This document shows, piece after piece, positions 37,505 through 48,921 of a stretch of DNA of 64,000 nt (the first letter of the stretch is position 1; each line of letters begins with the position of its first letter). Origin of the DNA: Cercophora sp. LCS_1 (lineage: Eukaryota > Ascomycota > Sordariomycetes > Sordariales > Lasiosphaeriaceae). Both the position numbers and the translations under genes were made by a program. The stretch lies in assembly GCA_036250225.1 (NCBI GenBank), contig JAPZLL010000038.1, positions 186,001-250,000 of the forward strand. Direction: 5' to 3'. A model generated the notes under the pieces. The model searched no databases, was not told the DNA's origin, and was given only the letters and a program-made list of their open reading frames with translations.

Positions 37505-40500
37505 TTATTGCTTGCCCTCTTTCTTGAGTGGTGACATTGTCCTAACACCCGGCGCAAACGGAATAGCGCTTGTCGCCGTAAAAACAGGGAGATCTGCACG
37601 GCGCATAGCAGGCGTGGGAGTCCCGGTGTTTGGCTCTAGCCACTGCAGCGGTTGCTGAGGATTGCCACGGTTTGGTGACAGTGCTGGACCCTCGGGCTGA
37701 TACGGAATGAAAATATCAGTCTGCAAAGCAGCGCGGGACGGGCTTCTTGTGGGGCTCCACGAAGGTGTCGCCGCGACTGGCGAACTCGAAGGCAACGGGA
37801 TGCGTTGGGGCAGCAAGTGCCGGTCGGCTGAAATTGGCGTGGCTGTATTGGGGAGTTGGCCGACAGGAGGCTGGCTGACCGTGTAGTTGGGGACAGGTGA
37901 GGACTCTGCTGAGAGGCTCTGCGGTGGATCAATGATAGGGGGACTGGAGAGCGGTGTGGTTGTTGCGTCAGCCGGGGATGAAGGTAGAGCTAGGTTCTCT
38001 GGTCGGAGCAGCGACTTGCTCTCCTCGACAGGGGTTGCCACCGAGATGGTATCGGCGGCTGCCAGCTTCTCTCGTGCAAGACGCTCACGCTCGCGCGCCT
38101 CCCGCTGAGCCTTAGTGACCAACGTGATCTTGATCTTCTTCATATTTGTCGTCAGATCGTCCATGTCGTTCGTGGACTTCTCGAGAGCCTGATCTGGTGA
38201 CGCGCTGGCGGGTGTGGAAGAAAGAGGGGATGTCTTAGCTCCCGCAGTCCCGTTCAGGCCAGCTGTTGTAAGCTTCTTTGGCGCGCGTGATGCACGCGGT
38301 ACAGGGTCCTTCTTCGCCGGAGCACGGGTCTTCTTGACAGTGACGTTGGTGCTCGCAGCCCTGCCGCTCATCGATGACTCTGGTCTGATCGTCAGTGATG
38401 TACCCGGCCTTGCGGGGCGAGGCTGGGGAGGCGGCACCAAATCCACGCTTTCCGAGACAATGGTCGATGCTGCACTAAGACGACGACCAGACTGCCGCGG
38501 CTTTTTGGCCGGCGCCGGGGTGGTGCCGCGAGAACCGGCCTTTTCAGTTGGAAGCGCGGTTGACCCTGCTATGGTCTTCCGTCTGTACTTGCGGTCCTCA
38601 TCGGATTCTTCTTCAATCTGCAATGTCGGCTTCGCCCTGCGTTCCCTCAAGGCCATCCTGGTGGAGGGTCTCTCACCGGGAGGAACAGAGCCCAGGGGTA
38701 GAGACTGTGATAGCAGAGATGCCCGAGCTTGTCGGGCTTTCGTAGCCTCTGCATTGAGGTCCTCGTATTTGCAGCTATCCGTCTGTCGCCCGGTCGGGAT
38801 GAGGAGCTTGGCCAATTCATGTGTGGCCACCGTCCAAGGAACCTCGGGCGGAGGCGGTGTCGGAGCTCTAGAGATGGTGAGGCCGCTGGGTGACAAGCCG
38901 GACATACTACGCCGGACCTTTGGCACCACAGCCTTGGCGGACGAAGCCTGTGTTGGGGAGGAATAGGTAGGGGGTGTGCTGTTTTGGGGCTTTCTGGGCT
39001 CCTGCGGGACCGACAGCGGTGCGTTTTCGAGTTGCTCGAGTTCAGCAGCAGACCACCAAGAGGGATCGTACCGACGGGTTCCCCTCTCACTAGCGGAGGA
39101 ATCCTTGCGCCCACGAGACCCCATTCTCTGCCCCATCTCATACCCCAGGCCGTTAAAGTCTTGGTCTCTCGGTGCAGGATCGTCCCCCGCGAGGCCGCAC
39201 AAGTGGCTCAACACTCCCGAGCAGAGTGCGCGGTCGCTGTATCCGCCCTCAAGAACGCTGATGATCCGGCCTTCACAGCTCGTCCCCTCATCTGCAGCAA
39301 TCCGCACCACGTCTCGTGTCAGCCTTGCATAGAACTCGGTGGGCACATTCACATTGTGCCGTTGCATCCCAGCACCCTCCCACTCGCTCGCGTCAAACCC
39401 GGCCGAGAGGAAGATGGCGGACCTCGAGTTGAGGCCCGCGGCATGGAGTCGTTCGGTCTGAGCCCGGAGGTAGCTGCGCGTCTTCTCAAGCAGCACCGAA
39501 TATTTGGACTCGTACACGGCGAAAAAGTCTGCTTCGGACTTCCAGGGCTGCAGATGGACATTCCAAATATTCTGGCCGTGCGCGTTGTCGATGCAGATGC
39601 TGGCGTTCCTAACCTTTTCCTCATCGCCCATCTCGCAGGGGTACGAGTTAATGTCGTGCAGACTGAAGTAGCCGATCGATGTCTTCTTCCACCACGCTCC
39701 ATTCTTGGGGAGCGACACACTTCTGGAGTTGTGCTGCCACGCGATAGACTGGGAGCCGTCACCGTGATGCAGGTCGAAATCGATGATAGCGGCATGGGTC
39801 AAGCCGTGGCTGAGAACCGCGTGCATAATACCGACATGAACATTGTTGACCCAGCAGAAACCCGACGGATACGAAGCAGAGCAGTGATGGCCAGGAGGTC
39901 GGATCGCCACAAAGGCACGCTTGGGTCCCTGCGGTCTGAACACGGCATCCACGGCGTCGCAAACACCGCCCAGTGAACCCTCCAAAGCGTCCAGAGACTC
40001 GGCGCAAAGGTAGAGATCGCCTTCGTGCAGCTTCTGTGGTGTCTCTGAGTTGGGACCTCGATCCATCTCTGGTCGTTGGAGCTCCTTTCCACTCGTGGCC
40101 AGCTTCGCCTCGGCAGAGTCGCACATCGCTTTCAGCTCCTCCATCCATTTGACCCCGTGGACATTGGTCACCGTCTGTGATGACAGGGAGAGCCGCCGAG
40201 TTGTCTTGTGAATGCGGAAGGGGACCGAGGGGAGAGCCGCCGGATTCAGCGATGGTCCAATCGGAAATGCGCCATCCTCATGTCTCTCGCCCAAACGAAC
40301 ATAAGCGGCCGAGACGCCCAACACACACGCCTTGATTCTCTCGGGTCTTTCGACGATGGTATTGAGCGACACACGAGAGGTCTTGGGTCGGGAGTATCGG
40401 TGGCCGTAGCAAGCGTCCTGAAGGATTACGACGGTTTCGGCGGGAGCCGGTGGGTCGCCGTTGTGATGGGCAGCAAGCTCGGCTTTGAAGTGGTCGTTTG

Positions 40501-40963
40501 CGACCGAGCTTGCCGTGGGGACCGGTCTGGGAGCCATTTCTTCCGGGGAGCTACTTCCGAGGGGCGATCGCGGGGAAAGAAGGTTAGCGGAGCTCGCGCG
40601 ACGGGACGGCGCGACGCCGTTGGCCGAGTGCAGGGAGTTCAACGAAGCTTTCCTAAGCAGCGCGGGAGTTGTGGACCGAGATTGCGTGGTGCCGTTGGTA
40701 GATGCCCCGTTGAGCGGATTCCGCATAGAACTGCCCGGGCGGGGCGTGCTGGGAGATCTGGTGACCGCAGGTTTGTAGGGGCCAGCAGTGAGCGATCTTG
40801 GAGAGCGAGGCGACTTCGCAGGGGAGGCGGTTGATATGGTCAGTTGGTTCAAAGATTGGACTAGGTCGCCTGCAGCAACCCCATTGTCCTCGCGAGTGGG
40901 CTGGAGGAGTGCTGCCGAAACCTTCTTTGGCGGAGACGCCGATCTGCGCGAAGGGGTCGCCAT
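37505..40963 (-). CDS. hos3: HOS3-type histone deacetylase
   Basis: An uninterrupted frame of 1152 residues. The N-terminal 170 residues are Ser/Pro-rich. The arginase/deacetylase fold runs from ETVVILQDACYGHRYSRPKT to about residue 620. Catalytic motifs are intact: RPPGHHC (active-site His pair), IIDFDLHHGDG (zinc Asp and His), SAGFDASEWEG (zinc Asp) and LEGGY. Spacer segments such as KNGAWWKKTSIGYFSLHDINSYP are characteristic of fungal HOS3 rather than RPD3 or HDA1. The long C-terminal tail (about 500 residues) is disordered, with many Ser/Pro and Lys/Arg patches (APAKKDPVPRASRAPKK). HOS3 enzymes are fungus-specific zinc deacetylases. In budding yeast Hos3 acts at the bud neck and on nuclear-pore proteins in daughter cells. 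Histone targets are established in vitro, but the substrate here is unknown. Confidence 0.94.
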   Translation of the reverse strand: MATPSRRSASPPKKVSAALLQPTREDNGVAAGDLVQSLNQLTISTASPAKSPRSPRSLTAGPYKPAVTRSPSTPRPGSSMRNPLNGASTNGTTQSRSTTPALLRKASLNSLHSANGVAPSRRASSANLLSPRSPLGSSSPEEMAPRPVPTASSVANDHFKAELAAHHNGDPPAPAETVVILQDACYGHRYSRPKTSRVSLNTIVERPERIKACVLGVSAAYVRLGERHEDGAFPIGPSLNPAALPSVPFRIHKTTRRLSLSSQTVTNVHGVKWMEELKAMCDSAEAKLATSGKELQRPEMDRGPNSETPQKLHEGDLYLCAESLDALEGSLGGVCDAVDAVFRPQGPKRAFVAIRPPGHHCSASYPSGFCWVNNVHVGIMHAVLSHGLTHAAIIDFDLHHGDGSQSIAWQHNSRSVSLPKNGAWWKKTSIGYFSLHDINSYPCEMGDEEKVRNASICIDNAHGQNIWNVHLQPWKSEADFFAVYESKYSVLLEKTRSYLRAQTERLHAAGLNSRSAIFLSAGFDASEWEGAGMQRHNVNVPTEFYARLTRDVVRIAADEGTSCEGRIISVLEGGYSDRALCSGVLSHLCGLAGDDPAPRDQDFNGLGYEMGQRMGSRGRKDSSASERGTRRYDPSWWSAAELEQLENAPLSVPQEPRKPQNSTPPTYSSPTQASSAKAVVPKVRRSMSGLSPSGLTISRAPTPPPPEVPWTVATHELAKLLIPTGRQTDSCKYEDLNAEATKARQARASLLSQSLPLGSVPPGERPSTRMALRERRAKPTLQIEEESDEDRKYRRKTIAGSTALPTEKAGSRGTTPAPAKKPRQSGRRLSAASTIVSESVDLVPPPQPRPARPGTSLTIRPESSMSGRAASTNVTVKKTRAPAKKDPVPRASRAPKKLTTAGLNGTAGAKTSPLSSTPASASPDQALEKSTNDMDDLTTNMKKIKITLVTKAQREARERERLAREKLAAADTISVATPVEESKSLLRPENLALPSSPADATTTPLSSPPIIDPPQSLSAESSPVPNYTVSQPPVGQLPNTATPISADRHLLPQRIPLPSSSPVAATPSWSPTRSPSRAALQTDIFIPYQPEGPALSPNRGNPQQPLQWLEPNTGTPTPAMRRADLPVFTATSAIPFAPGVRTMSPLKKEGKQ

Positions 40964-42705
40964 TGTTGGCGACAGGTACCAGCAGCCACCGAGTGTTTTG
41001 TGACGAGGTTGCTGGGGAAGGTAGGGATACGCTCAGGAAAGAGAGCTGCCCTGGGCAGAAAGCCCCGAGAACAATTTTAACGCACGCAGCACAAGGGAAT
41101 TCGAATGTGGTGGCTTCAAGAAGAAGTGCAACGTGCTTGACGGCATCGCCCGTGCAGAGTCTGGGGACAGGTCTCGATTTACGACGGTTGGCACTTTTTT
41201 TGCAGCCGCCCTCAAAGAGATGGCCAAGTGCGAAACAAGCAAAGCGCGTCACGCGTCAGGACGTCATAGCCATCCTTGCCAATGCCAGTCCACGTGACCT
41301 CAAAGTTATGCGTGCCATTGGATGGAAGCCAAGCAACCTCATCCTAAACAACACAAAGGGCCGCTCATTGCAACCTGGAATTTCCCTCGAGAACAGGCGG
41401 ATATGGGGTACATCAAAGGACTTGCAACCTCTAAACCTTTGCTACGCCTTCAACGGTCCATCGAGGCTTTGCCCAAAGCCGAAGCATCCACCATTGGCGC
41501 CATTGAAGCACCACAAACCCGTGCATGCCAAGGCTGCCGCCAGCAGGGGTCTTGCAGCTTTCAATCAGCCCTAGGGGTGCCGCATCTTCGGGTCAGGTCT
41601 CGTCTGAAGAGAGGGAATGCCTGGATGCGGTCTCTTTGTTTGTATTGGTGCATCAAAGAGGCATAAATGACAACCCTGTGCAGTTGTCCTCAGGATCTCA
41701 CAACCCGAGAGCTGCCACTTAACCTGCCTATTAGTTCAAGCCCTAACAAAAACACACTTCACCCTAAAACCTCGAGAGGCACTCCCCGGAAAGAAGTGGT
41801 CCCCTGAAATTCCAGGACATCACAACGATTCGGCTTTGAAGTATTATTTGTTTACTGTGGGAACCAGCCTGCCAACCCAGTCTTGGGTTCCAACGCTGTT
41901 GCAGAGACCCAAGGGACCGAACATCCTGAAAGGACCAAGCTGGCTCAGGTAGGTAGATATTACGCACCTTCGTTCTTTGTGGATTCGCCTCTGCTTTTCC
42001 GCCCTATCTCAAATGAAGCGCCCGCCGGCAAAAGTGGCGCTTTCAAATGCGTCATCACTCACCATGGCAAGATACGGGGTAGTCCCTTTGATATCTCCTG
42101 CAGCCCAAGCACGTGAAGGTCGAGACCATCATAAACCCTTTCAAGACCTCGACGTAACCCTCTCGGCTATAGGTGCCCATCCCTCCAAAATGAGACCTTT
42201 CAAACCAACTCAAGTTTCGGGTTTCGGACTGTTCCATGCGTCTGGTGTGTCGTATCTCGCAAACTGGACAACTGGAGACTGGCTGAGCGGAATACAGCAG
42301 CAATGATAGGCGCAAGAACGCCGACAACAGCCAGTTTGGCATCGGTGTCGTGGAAGCAACATAACTCGAAGGCTAACAAGGTAAGACTTTTGCACACATG
42401 AACCACCTTAATCTCCCAAGATGTGTTGTTGGTGACCTTTTGTCAAGCTGTTCCGCCAGACACGGGCCAAACAGGTCGCCAGCGCCAACTTGCCTTGCTC
42501 ACTGGGGCGGTTGGCGACTATCTTGCTTTGGGCGAAGACACGGCCGAGAGCTACGACTCATTCTTGATTCTCTGGCACCTCGCATCAAAGCGGGCTTTGG
42601 TGCGACTCACTGTTTTGCCTGACGGTTGACTTAGGGGGCCTCACCTCCAAGACAATATTGCATTTAGACAGAGAGCTAGGCTGAACCCCACGTTGTGTAT
42701 TCGTA
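40964..42705. other. spacer between HOS3 start and GH92 3' end
   Basis: This 1.7 kb includes the HOS3 promoter and the 3' region of the mannosidase gene. Several frames of 60-110 codons exist on both strands, but none has family resemblance or convincing splice partners. Confidence 0.55.
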
Positions 42706-45316
42706 TTATCGCCAGAAACTCCAGGAATTCTTGCTCTTCAAGCCCACAAATTCGCCTTGGTATCCCCTCTTCAACTCCATCGCTCTCCTTGCTGAAAATG
42801 ACTCATTGAAGCCGACATAGCTCCCCAGGCTGGGTGGCAAATCTTCAACTCTTGTGCCCCATGTGCTCTCATTCTTCCCAAGGGTCAGAATCAACTCCTT
42901 TCCCTCCACGAAAAAACTGTGGTCAATCCAGTTCTTGTTATACGCCACCCCGTCCAACGTTGCGTTCTGTATAAACAAGGCGGAATAGGTGGGATCAAAA
43001 CCAACACTTCGTATTCTTGCTGTCTTCTTGGTGATTGGGTGTGTAACGTTGACCTCTTCAAAGAACGGAGGAATGATCAAGTAAACATCCTGGCCTGGGT
43101 TTGGGAAGAGCCCCATCATAGAAAACGCAACGAACGCGCCCATGGCGCCGCTGTCATCGTTACCCGGTAGGCCATCTGGAGTAGGGGAGAAAAATGAGGG
43201 AATGTAGACATGGGCTTGCTTGGCGGAGAGTGCTGGTCGACCGGCATAGTGGTACTGGAAAACTGTGAGAAAGGAAGGCTCGTTACCGATGTAAGTGATA
43301 TTCTGGTCGTGCAGATAGCTCAAGCGCCGAACGAACGCAGCAGGACCTCCATATAGAGTGATGAGAGTGGCCTGGTCATGGGGAACAAAGAAACCATACT
43401 CCCAGATGGATGACTCGAACGTCTCGCGGCCCGAGTTCTGGAGTGAGCAGACAGAGTAGTTGTCAAGGAAAGAACAGTTGAGAGGATTCTGGTAGGCCCA
43501 GGTTTTGTTGAGGAAACGAGGCTCAAAAAAGCCAGTGAATCCCGTGTCGGTACCGTTCCACCACGTGGAGTTCTGATCGGCCTTGTAGAGATTTTGCCAG
43601 TTGCCGCTGGACTCGAGATACTTCTCTCTATCGATGGGTTTCCCGAGCTTGTGCGCCATCTGCGCAATGCAAAAGTCGTTATAGGAATACTCGAGTGTCC
43701 TGCTGATGCTTCGTGTCATGGTGCCGAAACCCTTGAAGTCAAAGTCTTGTACCGGGATGTAGCCAAGGGTTTTCCAGCTGTCGAGGCCTCCGCGTCCTTG
43801 ACAGCACCAATCATATGGTTCAACCTCCGCATCTTTGACCACAGCGGCATAGCCCTCATCCCACTATACGTGTTAGTGTGAAGACCTGCAAAAAGGGAGC
43901 TGCCTCACATCAATACCATCTTTAATCCCTTTCAGATAGGCATCGGCAAGAACATTATCGGCATTCGAGCCTCCCTACAGACATTAAACCCCGACACAGA
44001 GATGCCAGTGTTGACGATGAACGAACCTGGGTATACCCCTTATTCAGGCTCATACGGCAATCGGGAAGCCATCCAACGTGGCGGTAGGTGTCGACGAGAG
44101 ACCTGATCATCTCGGCCACGGCTGTGGGATCTGTGATAGTAAGAAATGGAAGCTGTGACCTGAAGAGATCCCAGATGCTGCGCGCTGGCTTAGCCACTCA
44201 TCGATACACGATTGGGAATCCTCACCAATAGAACGAGTCAAAGTACGGCTCGTCGCTTTTCCAAAGCGGGTTGTCGCCGGTGTAGTTCTGGGGGTTGATC
44301 ATGGTGCGATAGATCCCACTGTAAAAGTTTGTAACAAGGCTTTCTTCCACACCCTTCGTCAAAACACGAATCGGGCTCAACTTCTCCCTCCATGTCGCTG
44401 TTGCTGATTCATAGACTTTGGTAAAGTCGAAGTCGGGAATCTCTTTCTCTGCATATGAGCAAGCTTTCTCTACACTGACAAAGCTTGCCGCAACTCTTGC
44501 ATAGATAGGATTGTCCGCCGACTTGAATCTCACAAAGGCGCCCCCTGGCAGTGGATATCCGTTGATGGACCTCGATATGGTGAGATTTTTGACCGAAGCG
44601 CTTGCCCGACTGTCAACAAAGATTCCGTTGTCGAGTATTTCGCTTCCTCTAAAGTCGGTACAAAAGTAGAGAACGTAATTCCCCTGAGCAAAACTTGGAA
44701 GGAAGCGAGCACTCCCGATGATACGTCCAGTTTTTGTGTCGACTGAGATAGTCCCATTATCCTGTCTCGAATCCGACAAGTCTGAAAGATCTTGCAAGAT
44801 CAGGGGTTGTGCTGATTCTCCGTTCATGCCGACTGGGGGAAAGCTGAACTTGAACAGGGAAGTGTGCTGTGTGACGGTCATATCGACACGGATGCCAGAG
44901 TTTAGTGTGATGCCAAATACTCCCGGCTTTGAGGTGACGCTGCCGTTGCTGAAACCGCCAAATCGTGCGCGAGTTCTTTTGGGGAACGCACATCTGTTGA
45001 CATCGCCGTCCGGACAGTTGATAAACGGGAATAGGGGGAAGTTGCCCAAGCTCGGGTTGCCCCCAGTTCCGCTGTCGTGCATAGTGCTGAACCCAGTAAC
45101 GAACGCTCCATCCAGAGTGAACCCTCCCTGATTGCTGGTCGAATTGGTATCTGCGGTAGCCTTTGCCATGCCATAAGGAAGAGAAGCGCCAGGAAAAACA
45201 TTTCCGCCGTTAGCAGCCCCAATTAAGGGGTCGACAAAGTCAAGGGGATCAAAGTCATCCTGCGAGAGCACACCGGAAGTCAGCGTAAGCAAGCAGAGTA
45301 TCAAATAGAACGCCAT
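42706..45316 (-). CDS. secreted GH92 alpha-mannosidase
   Basis: The protein has about 821 residues from exons 45316-44226, 44177-44027, 43974-43909 and 43863-42706. A signal peptide (MAFYLILCLLTLTSGVLSQ) precedes FVDPLIGAANGGNVFPGASLPYGMAK, the family's N-terminal signature. Across intron 1 the sequence reads YFDSFY-C-IWDLFRSQLPFL. The C-terminal (alpha/alpha)6 domain holds TRSISRTLEYSYNDF, YIGNEPSF (Glu631) and GNDDSGAMGAF (Asp672-673), blocks that line the active site of GH92 enzymes. GH92 members are calcium-dependent, inverting exo-alpha-mannosidases acting on alpha-1,2 and related linkages of N-glycans or fungal mannan. Several N-glycosylation sequons are present. The product is probably secreted or wall-associated. 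It is divergent from the RGS-LOV gene; whether they share regulation is unknown. Confidence 0.93.
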
Positions 45317-46744
45317 ATTTTAGCAAAGCACCGAAGCCGCGATGCTGCGAGGTTAGCAAGGGGCGCGAAGCGGTACCCCTCCGGCTTATAACGGCACCGT
45401 GAGAAGACGGGGATTCATCCAGGAACACGGGCGATATATTACAAGCCAAATAACCGGATCAATGAAGATAGTTAATTGCATAGTCGGAGCTGGCTCACAG
45501 GATATACACGCTTCGGTCTCCTGCTCGAAGCTTGTGTCGCGCCCCGGCCCGTGGCGTTGGACGGGAAGATCTCTGTATGTTGCCCGGAGTTGCTTGAGGA
45601 TTGATTGCAGGTTCCACTGACGCATCCTGCCACGCTCTGTCAGATTCGTGGCTTGTTAAATGCTATGTCCGCCTGATCTCAATTGAGATGTATTGGCCTG
45701 AAATCGATTTGGGGTTGTTCCTGTTTGAAGCCTCGCAAACAAAACCTGAGGTGGCTGGATAAGTAACACGACTTGGTGATGAGTGTAACCGCTGAAACAC
45801 AGGGCATGCCACTCGCTCAGGTACCCATTTTAGCGTTGTCCACCGAGCGAAGTCCCCCCGCAGCCCCGCCCCAAGTCACCTCACGCCGGGACGTGCCTTC
45901 CCATTTGCACCAAGGAACTGACCGCTCCCCAATGCCAAATGCTCACAATAATCTTCAATTCCCACGCCAACCCGGTATCTTCTATTTTATGAGGCCAGTA
46001 GAAGAAAGAGATTATGGGGGATAGAAAAACCTGCCTTTGGCTCCCGCGTTCTCGTTTGCCTTGGAGATATCCCGCTGGCCGATTGGTCCCCACTAACCTC
46101 GGAAACTTCCTGGATGCAAGCTCCCGTCTGTGTCCAGATGACACCCTCGACAAGCTCTTGCTCTACCACTGTGAAATTACAGTATTTATCTATTTCATCT
46201 CTCATTGAACTTATCGATACATCATAGCTTCGGAGCACTGCTAGCTACATCCGCACACAAACCTTGAGAGAGGCGCTTCATCCGGAGCTCACGACATCCT
46301 CGGCGGACGCGTGCCAGATCCTATCGGCGACCACCATTATAAGGTTCTCGCCGTTTGGGACGATACAACCAGCGGCCTGCCATCCCAAGCTGGGCCTCCA
46401 GGGTCCATGACATGGCCTGGGCCGTCAAACAGAGACTCCTATCGGCGGCGCGGCCGTTTTGTTGCGTCATTCTCCGCTCTGATATTTGGTTTTAGGCGCG
46501 GCTCTTCAATCCACTTCTTTTGTGCAACAAGATGGGCGGCCGGGAATGAGCTTCGAGTCATTCCTGTTTGGTGAGCCGTCGTGCCAAAGTCAATGGGAAT
46601 GACCCTTGTGGCATCCTTTTCTTTCGTCGTTTGTCGATTTCCTCTTGGTTGGAATTGTCCTGGTTTCTCAACAAGATTTGCTGGTTGGCTGTTTTTAAAC
46701 ATTGTCTTAATTTTCTTTTTTCTAATTCGCTCTTTTTCTCACAC
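45317..46744. promoter_or_regulatory. divergent promoter region, GH92 / RGS-LOV
   Basis: These 1.4 kb lie between two outward-starting genes. A pyrimidine-rich tract just before ATG 46745 looks like the RGS-LOV leader. No coding exon is recognised. Light-response motifs could not be assigned by eye. Confidence 0.55.
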
Positions 46745-48921
46745 ATGATGCTCTCCGTTCGAAGAGACACCTTGGACTCCCTGTCGACAGTGGCAGAGAG
46801 CCGACGCGGCAGCGAGCATTCGAGCACCGTCCTCGTTCTACCATACAGATTCAGCCCTGCGTATGGTGACATGAGCTCCACGACAGTATTGTCACCGCCG
46901 CCACCATCACGAACACCCAAATTCCGCAAAGACAGCTCGCATGTACGTCTCCGAAGTGACTCGGGGTTGGCGCTGCATACGAATCACGCCGCCTTGCGTC
47001 AGTACACAGAGTACAGCTCAAAGGGGTTTGTTCGACCGTCTGGTCACCGGGTGAGACCCCTCAGTTACGATGGGACCCGCAACGGTGAATCTCTGTCACT
47101 GGGGAGGCAGATGAGCGCCGAGTTCCACGGACCACCCCGCCAGAATAGACCTCTCCCGGATTTTTTCGACCCTGAGATGATCAGGATGGTGTTCTCCAGC
47201 CGGACGACAGGACAGAGAATGTGTGTGTTCGCGAAGAGCAGACACTGTGCTGCAGACATGGAGTTCCTCTTGAAGGTTTGACTTATTCCGCCTGCGTCGG
47301 GTTTGCGGGCACCTAACACTAGCAGGTGGACGAATACTCTCGCGCTTTCGGCAACATGACATCTCTGATCAGTCAAATATCGACAAACTTCACTGGGGTT
47401 ACCGCGACATCACCGCTAGGTCTCCCGATCGAGCTCTCAAACTCCATCAAGGTCACCACCAAGCACTGCGCGAGGTCATATCTTCCACCACTGGAAAGGC
47501 TGTATCGAGACGCAAAGGTCACCATTGAGGACAAATTGTCTCGGGACCTGTACCCCGATTTTGTCAAATTCCAACTTACTCAGTGTATGAAGAGTTCCAT
47601 GTCAGTCGGTCGCTCGCTCACTGGCGGGTTCAAGTCCGCCTATCCAGGGCTTGGCGATGCATTCTGTATCACAGACCCACTGAGATCGGACAATCCTATT
47701 GTGTACGCATCGGACGGACTATTGAGGATGACGGGTTACCGAAGGCGGGAAATCATGTACAAAAACTGCAGGTTTCTGCAGGGGATATATACGGATACCG
47801 AGACTACTCACCGGATCCGAGAAGCTGCCGCCCTGGGACGAGAGACTGTGGAGTTGATCATCAACCACCACAAAGACGGCACGCCATTCTGGAACCTCTT
47901 GTTTATCTGCCCACTCTTCGAGCGGGGTAACCTGAGATACCACCTAGGGGCGCAGATTAACGTGTCGGAGAGCATGGGGACCGACTACAAGGACATACTT
48001 CGGATCCTTAACTTTTCGCTCCCAGGGGAAGAGTTTCCTCCTCCTAGTCCCTTGGTTTTGAGCACCCATGAGCGTCCCGTCTGGAGAGCTCCAGCCACAG
48101 CCAATCAGGAGCGCGTCCAACTTGAAATTCCTCCTGGGCTCCGAAGCCCCAGCCAGAGATCTCATCGCCACCGTTTCTTCCGCCGCTTTTCCCGGAAGAC
48201 AGCAACGGGAAGACCCCAATCGCCTCGGCCCGTCACACCCCCTCCCACGGCGCCAGTGACGGATGACGCGCCGTCCGCCAAAAGGCGAGCGTTCGCAACG
48301 CGAAACCCCCAACTGGAAAGGGTTCCAGATAGCTATAGCACACCGTACTCACGTTTCTTTGTCATGCGGTATATTCCGTCGTCCTCGCAATCGCATTACT
48401 CCCAGGGCAGAAGCTATCTTGCTCGTATGTCGGTCGCATTTTGTTCCAGCTATGCTCTGGAGACTCTCGGGCTTAAGGCAAACGGCCTCAGCACAATCCT
48501 TGGCCACGAGGTCTTCTCCGTACTCGCCGAATTTACTGGCTCGCCGAGCATCACCCGCGGACTCAAAACGACTGTGCTCGAGAAGATGGCAGCGGGGGAG
48601 TCCATCAGCGTGGACCTGATGGCGAGTGTGGAGCCTGCATCGGCGAAAAACCAAGTTACCAAACATTCGAGGAGTGGAAGTATGGCCAAGGCTGCGGCTT
48701 TGACGGGTGGGACCGGTGCTGCGGGAGGACACTCATTGTCGGCAGAGGGGGAAGTGAGGCCGAGGCTGAGCGAGACGCTCGATAGGGGGGCGGAGATTCT
48801 GAGCAATATTTTCTCGGGACCAAAGATGAAGAAGATGGTCAGCCATTGGGCACCGCTCAAAGATGGAGATGGGGAGGTTGCGTGGGTGGTTTTGATCTTG
48901 ACGCCTGCAACGGCGGTGTAG
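46745..48921 (+). CDS. RGS-LOV blue-light photoreceptor
   Basis: The protein has about 708 residues from exons 46745-47275 and 47326-48921. ATG 46745 is followed immediately by a second ATG. An RGS domain (about 139-265) begins DFFDPEMIRMVF, includes KVTTKHCARSYLPPLERLY and ends DLYPDFVKFQLTQC. A LOV domain (about 283-395) begins DAFCITDPLRSDNPIVYASD and holds YKNCRFLQG, with the adduct-forming Cys325, then NHHKDGTPFWNLL and LGAQINVS (Gln387). These are the flavin-binding and signalling residues of known LOV domains. Residues about 452-470 form a polybasic, aromatic segment (RSHRHRFFRRFSRKTA). The last 180 residues (from SRFFVMRYIP) resemble a degenerate PAS-like fold. Fungal RGS-LOV proteins such as Botrytis BcLOV4 move to the plasma membrane in blue light by binding anionic lipids through such a helix. 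By inference it regulates G-protein signalling in a light-dependent way. Confidence 0.93.
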
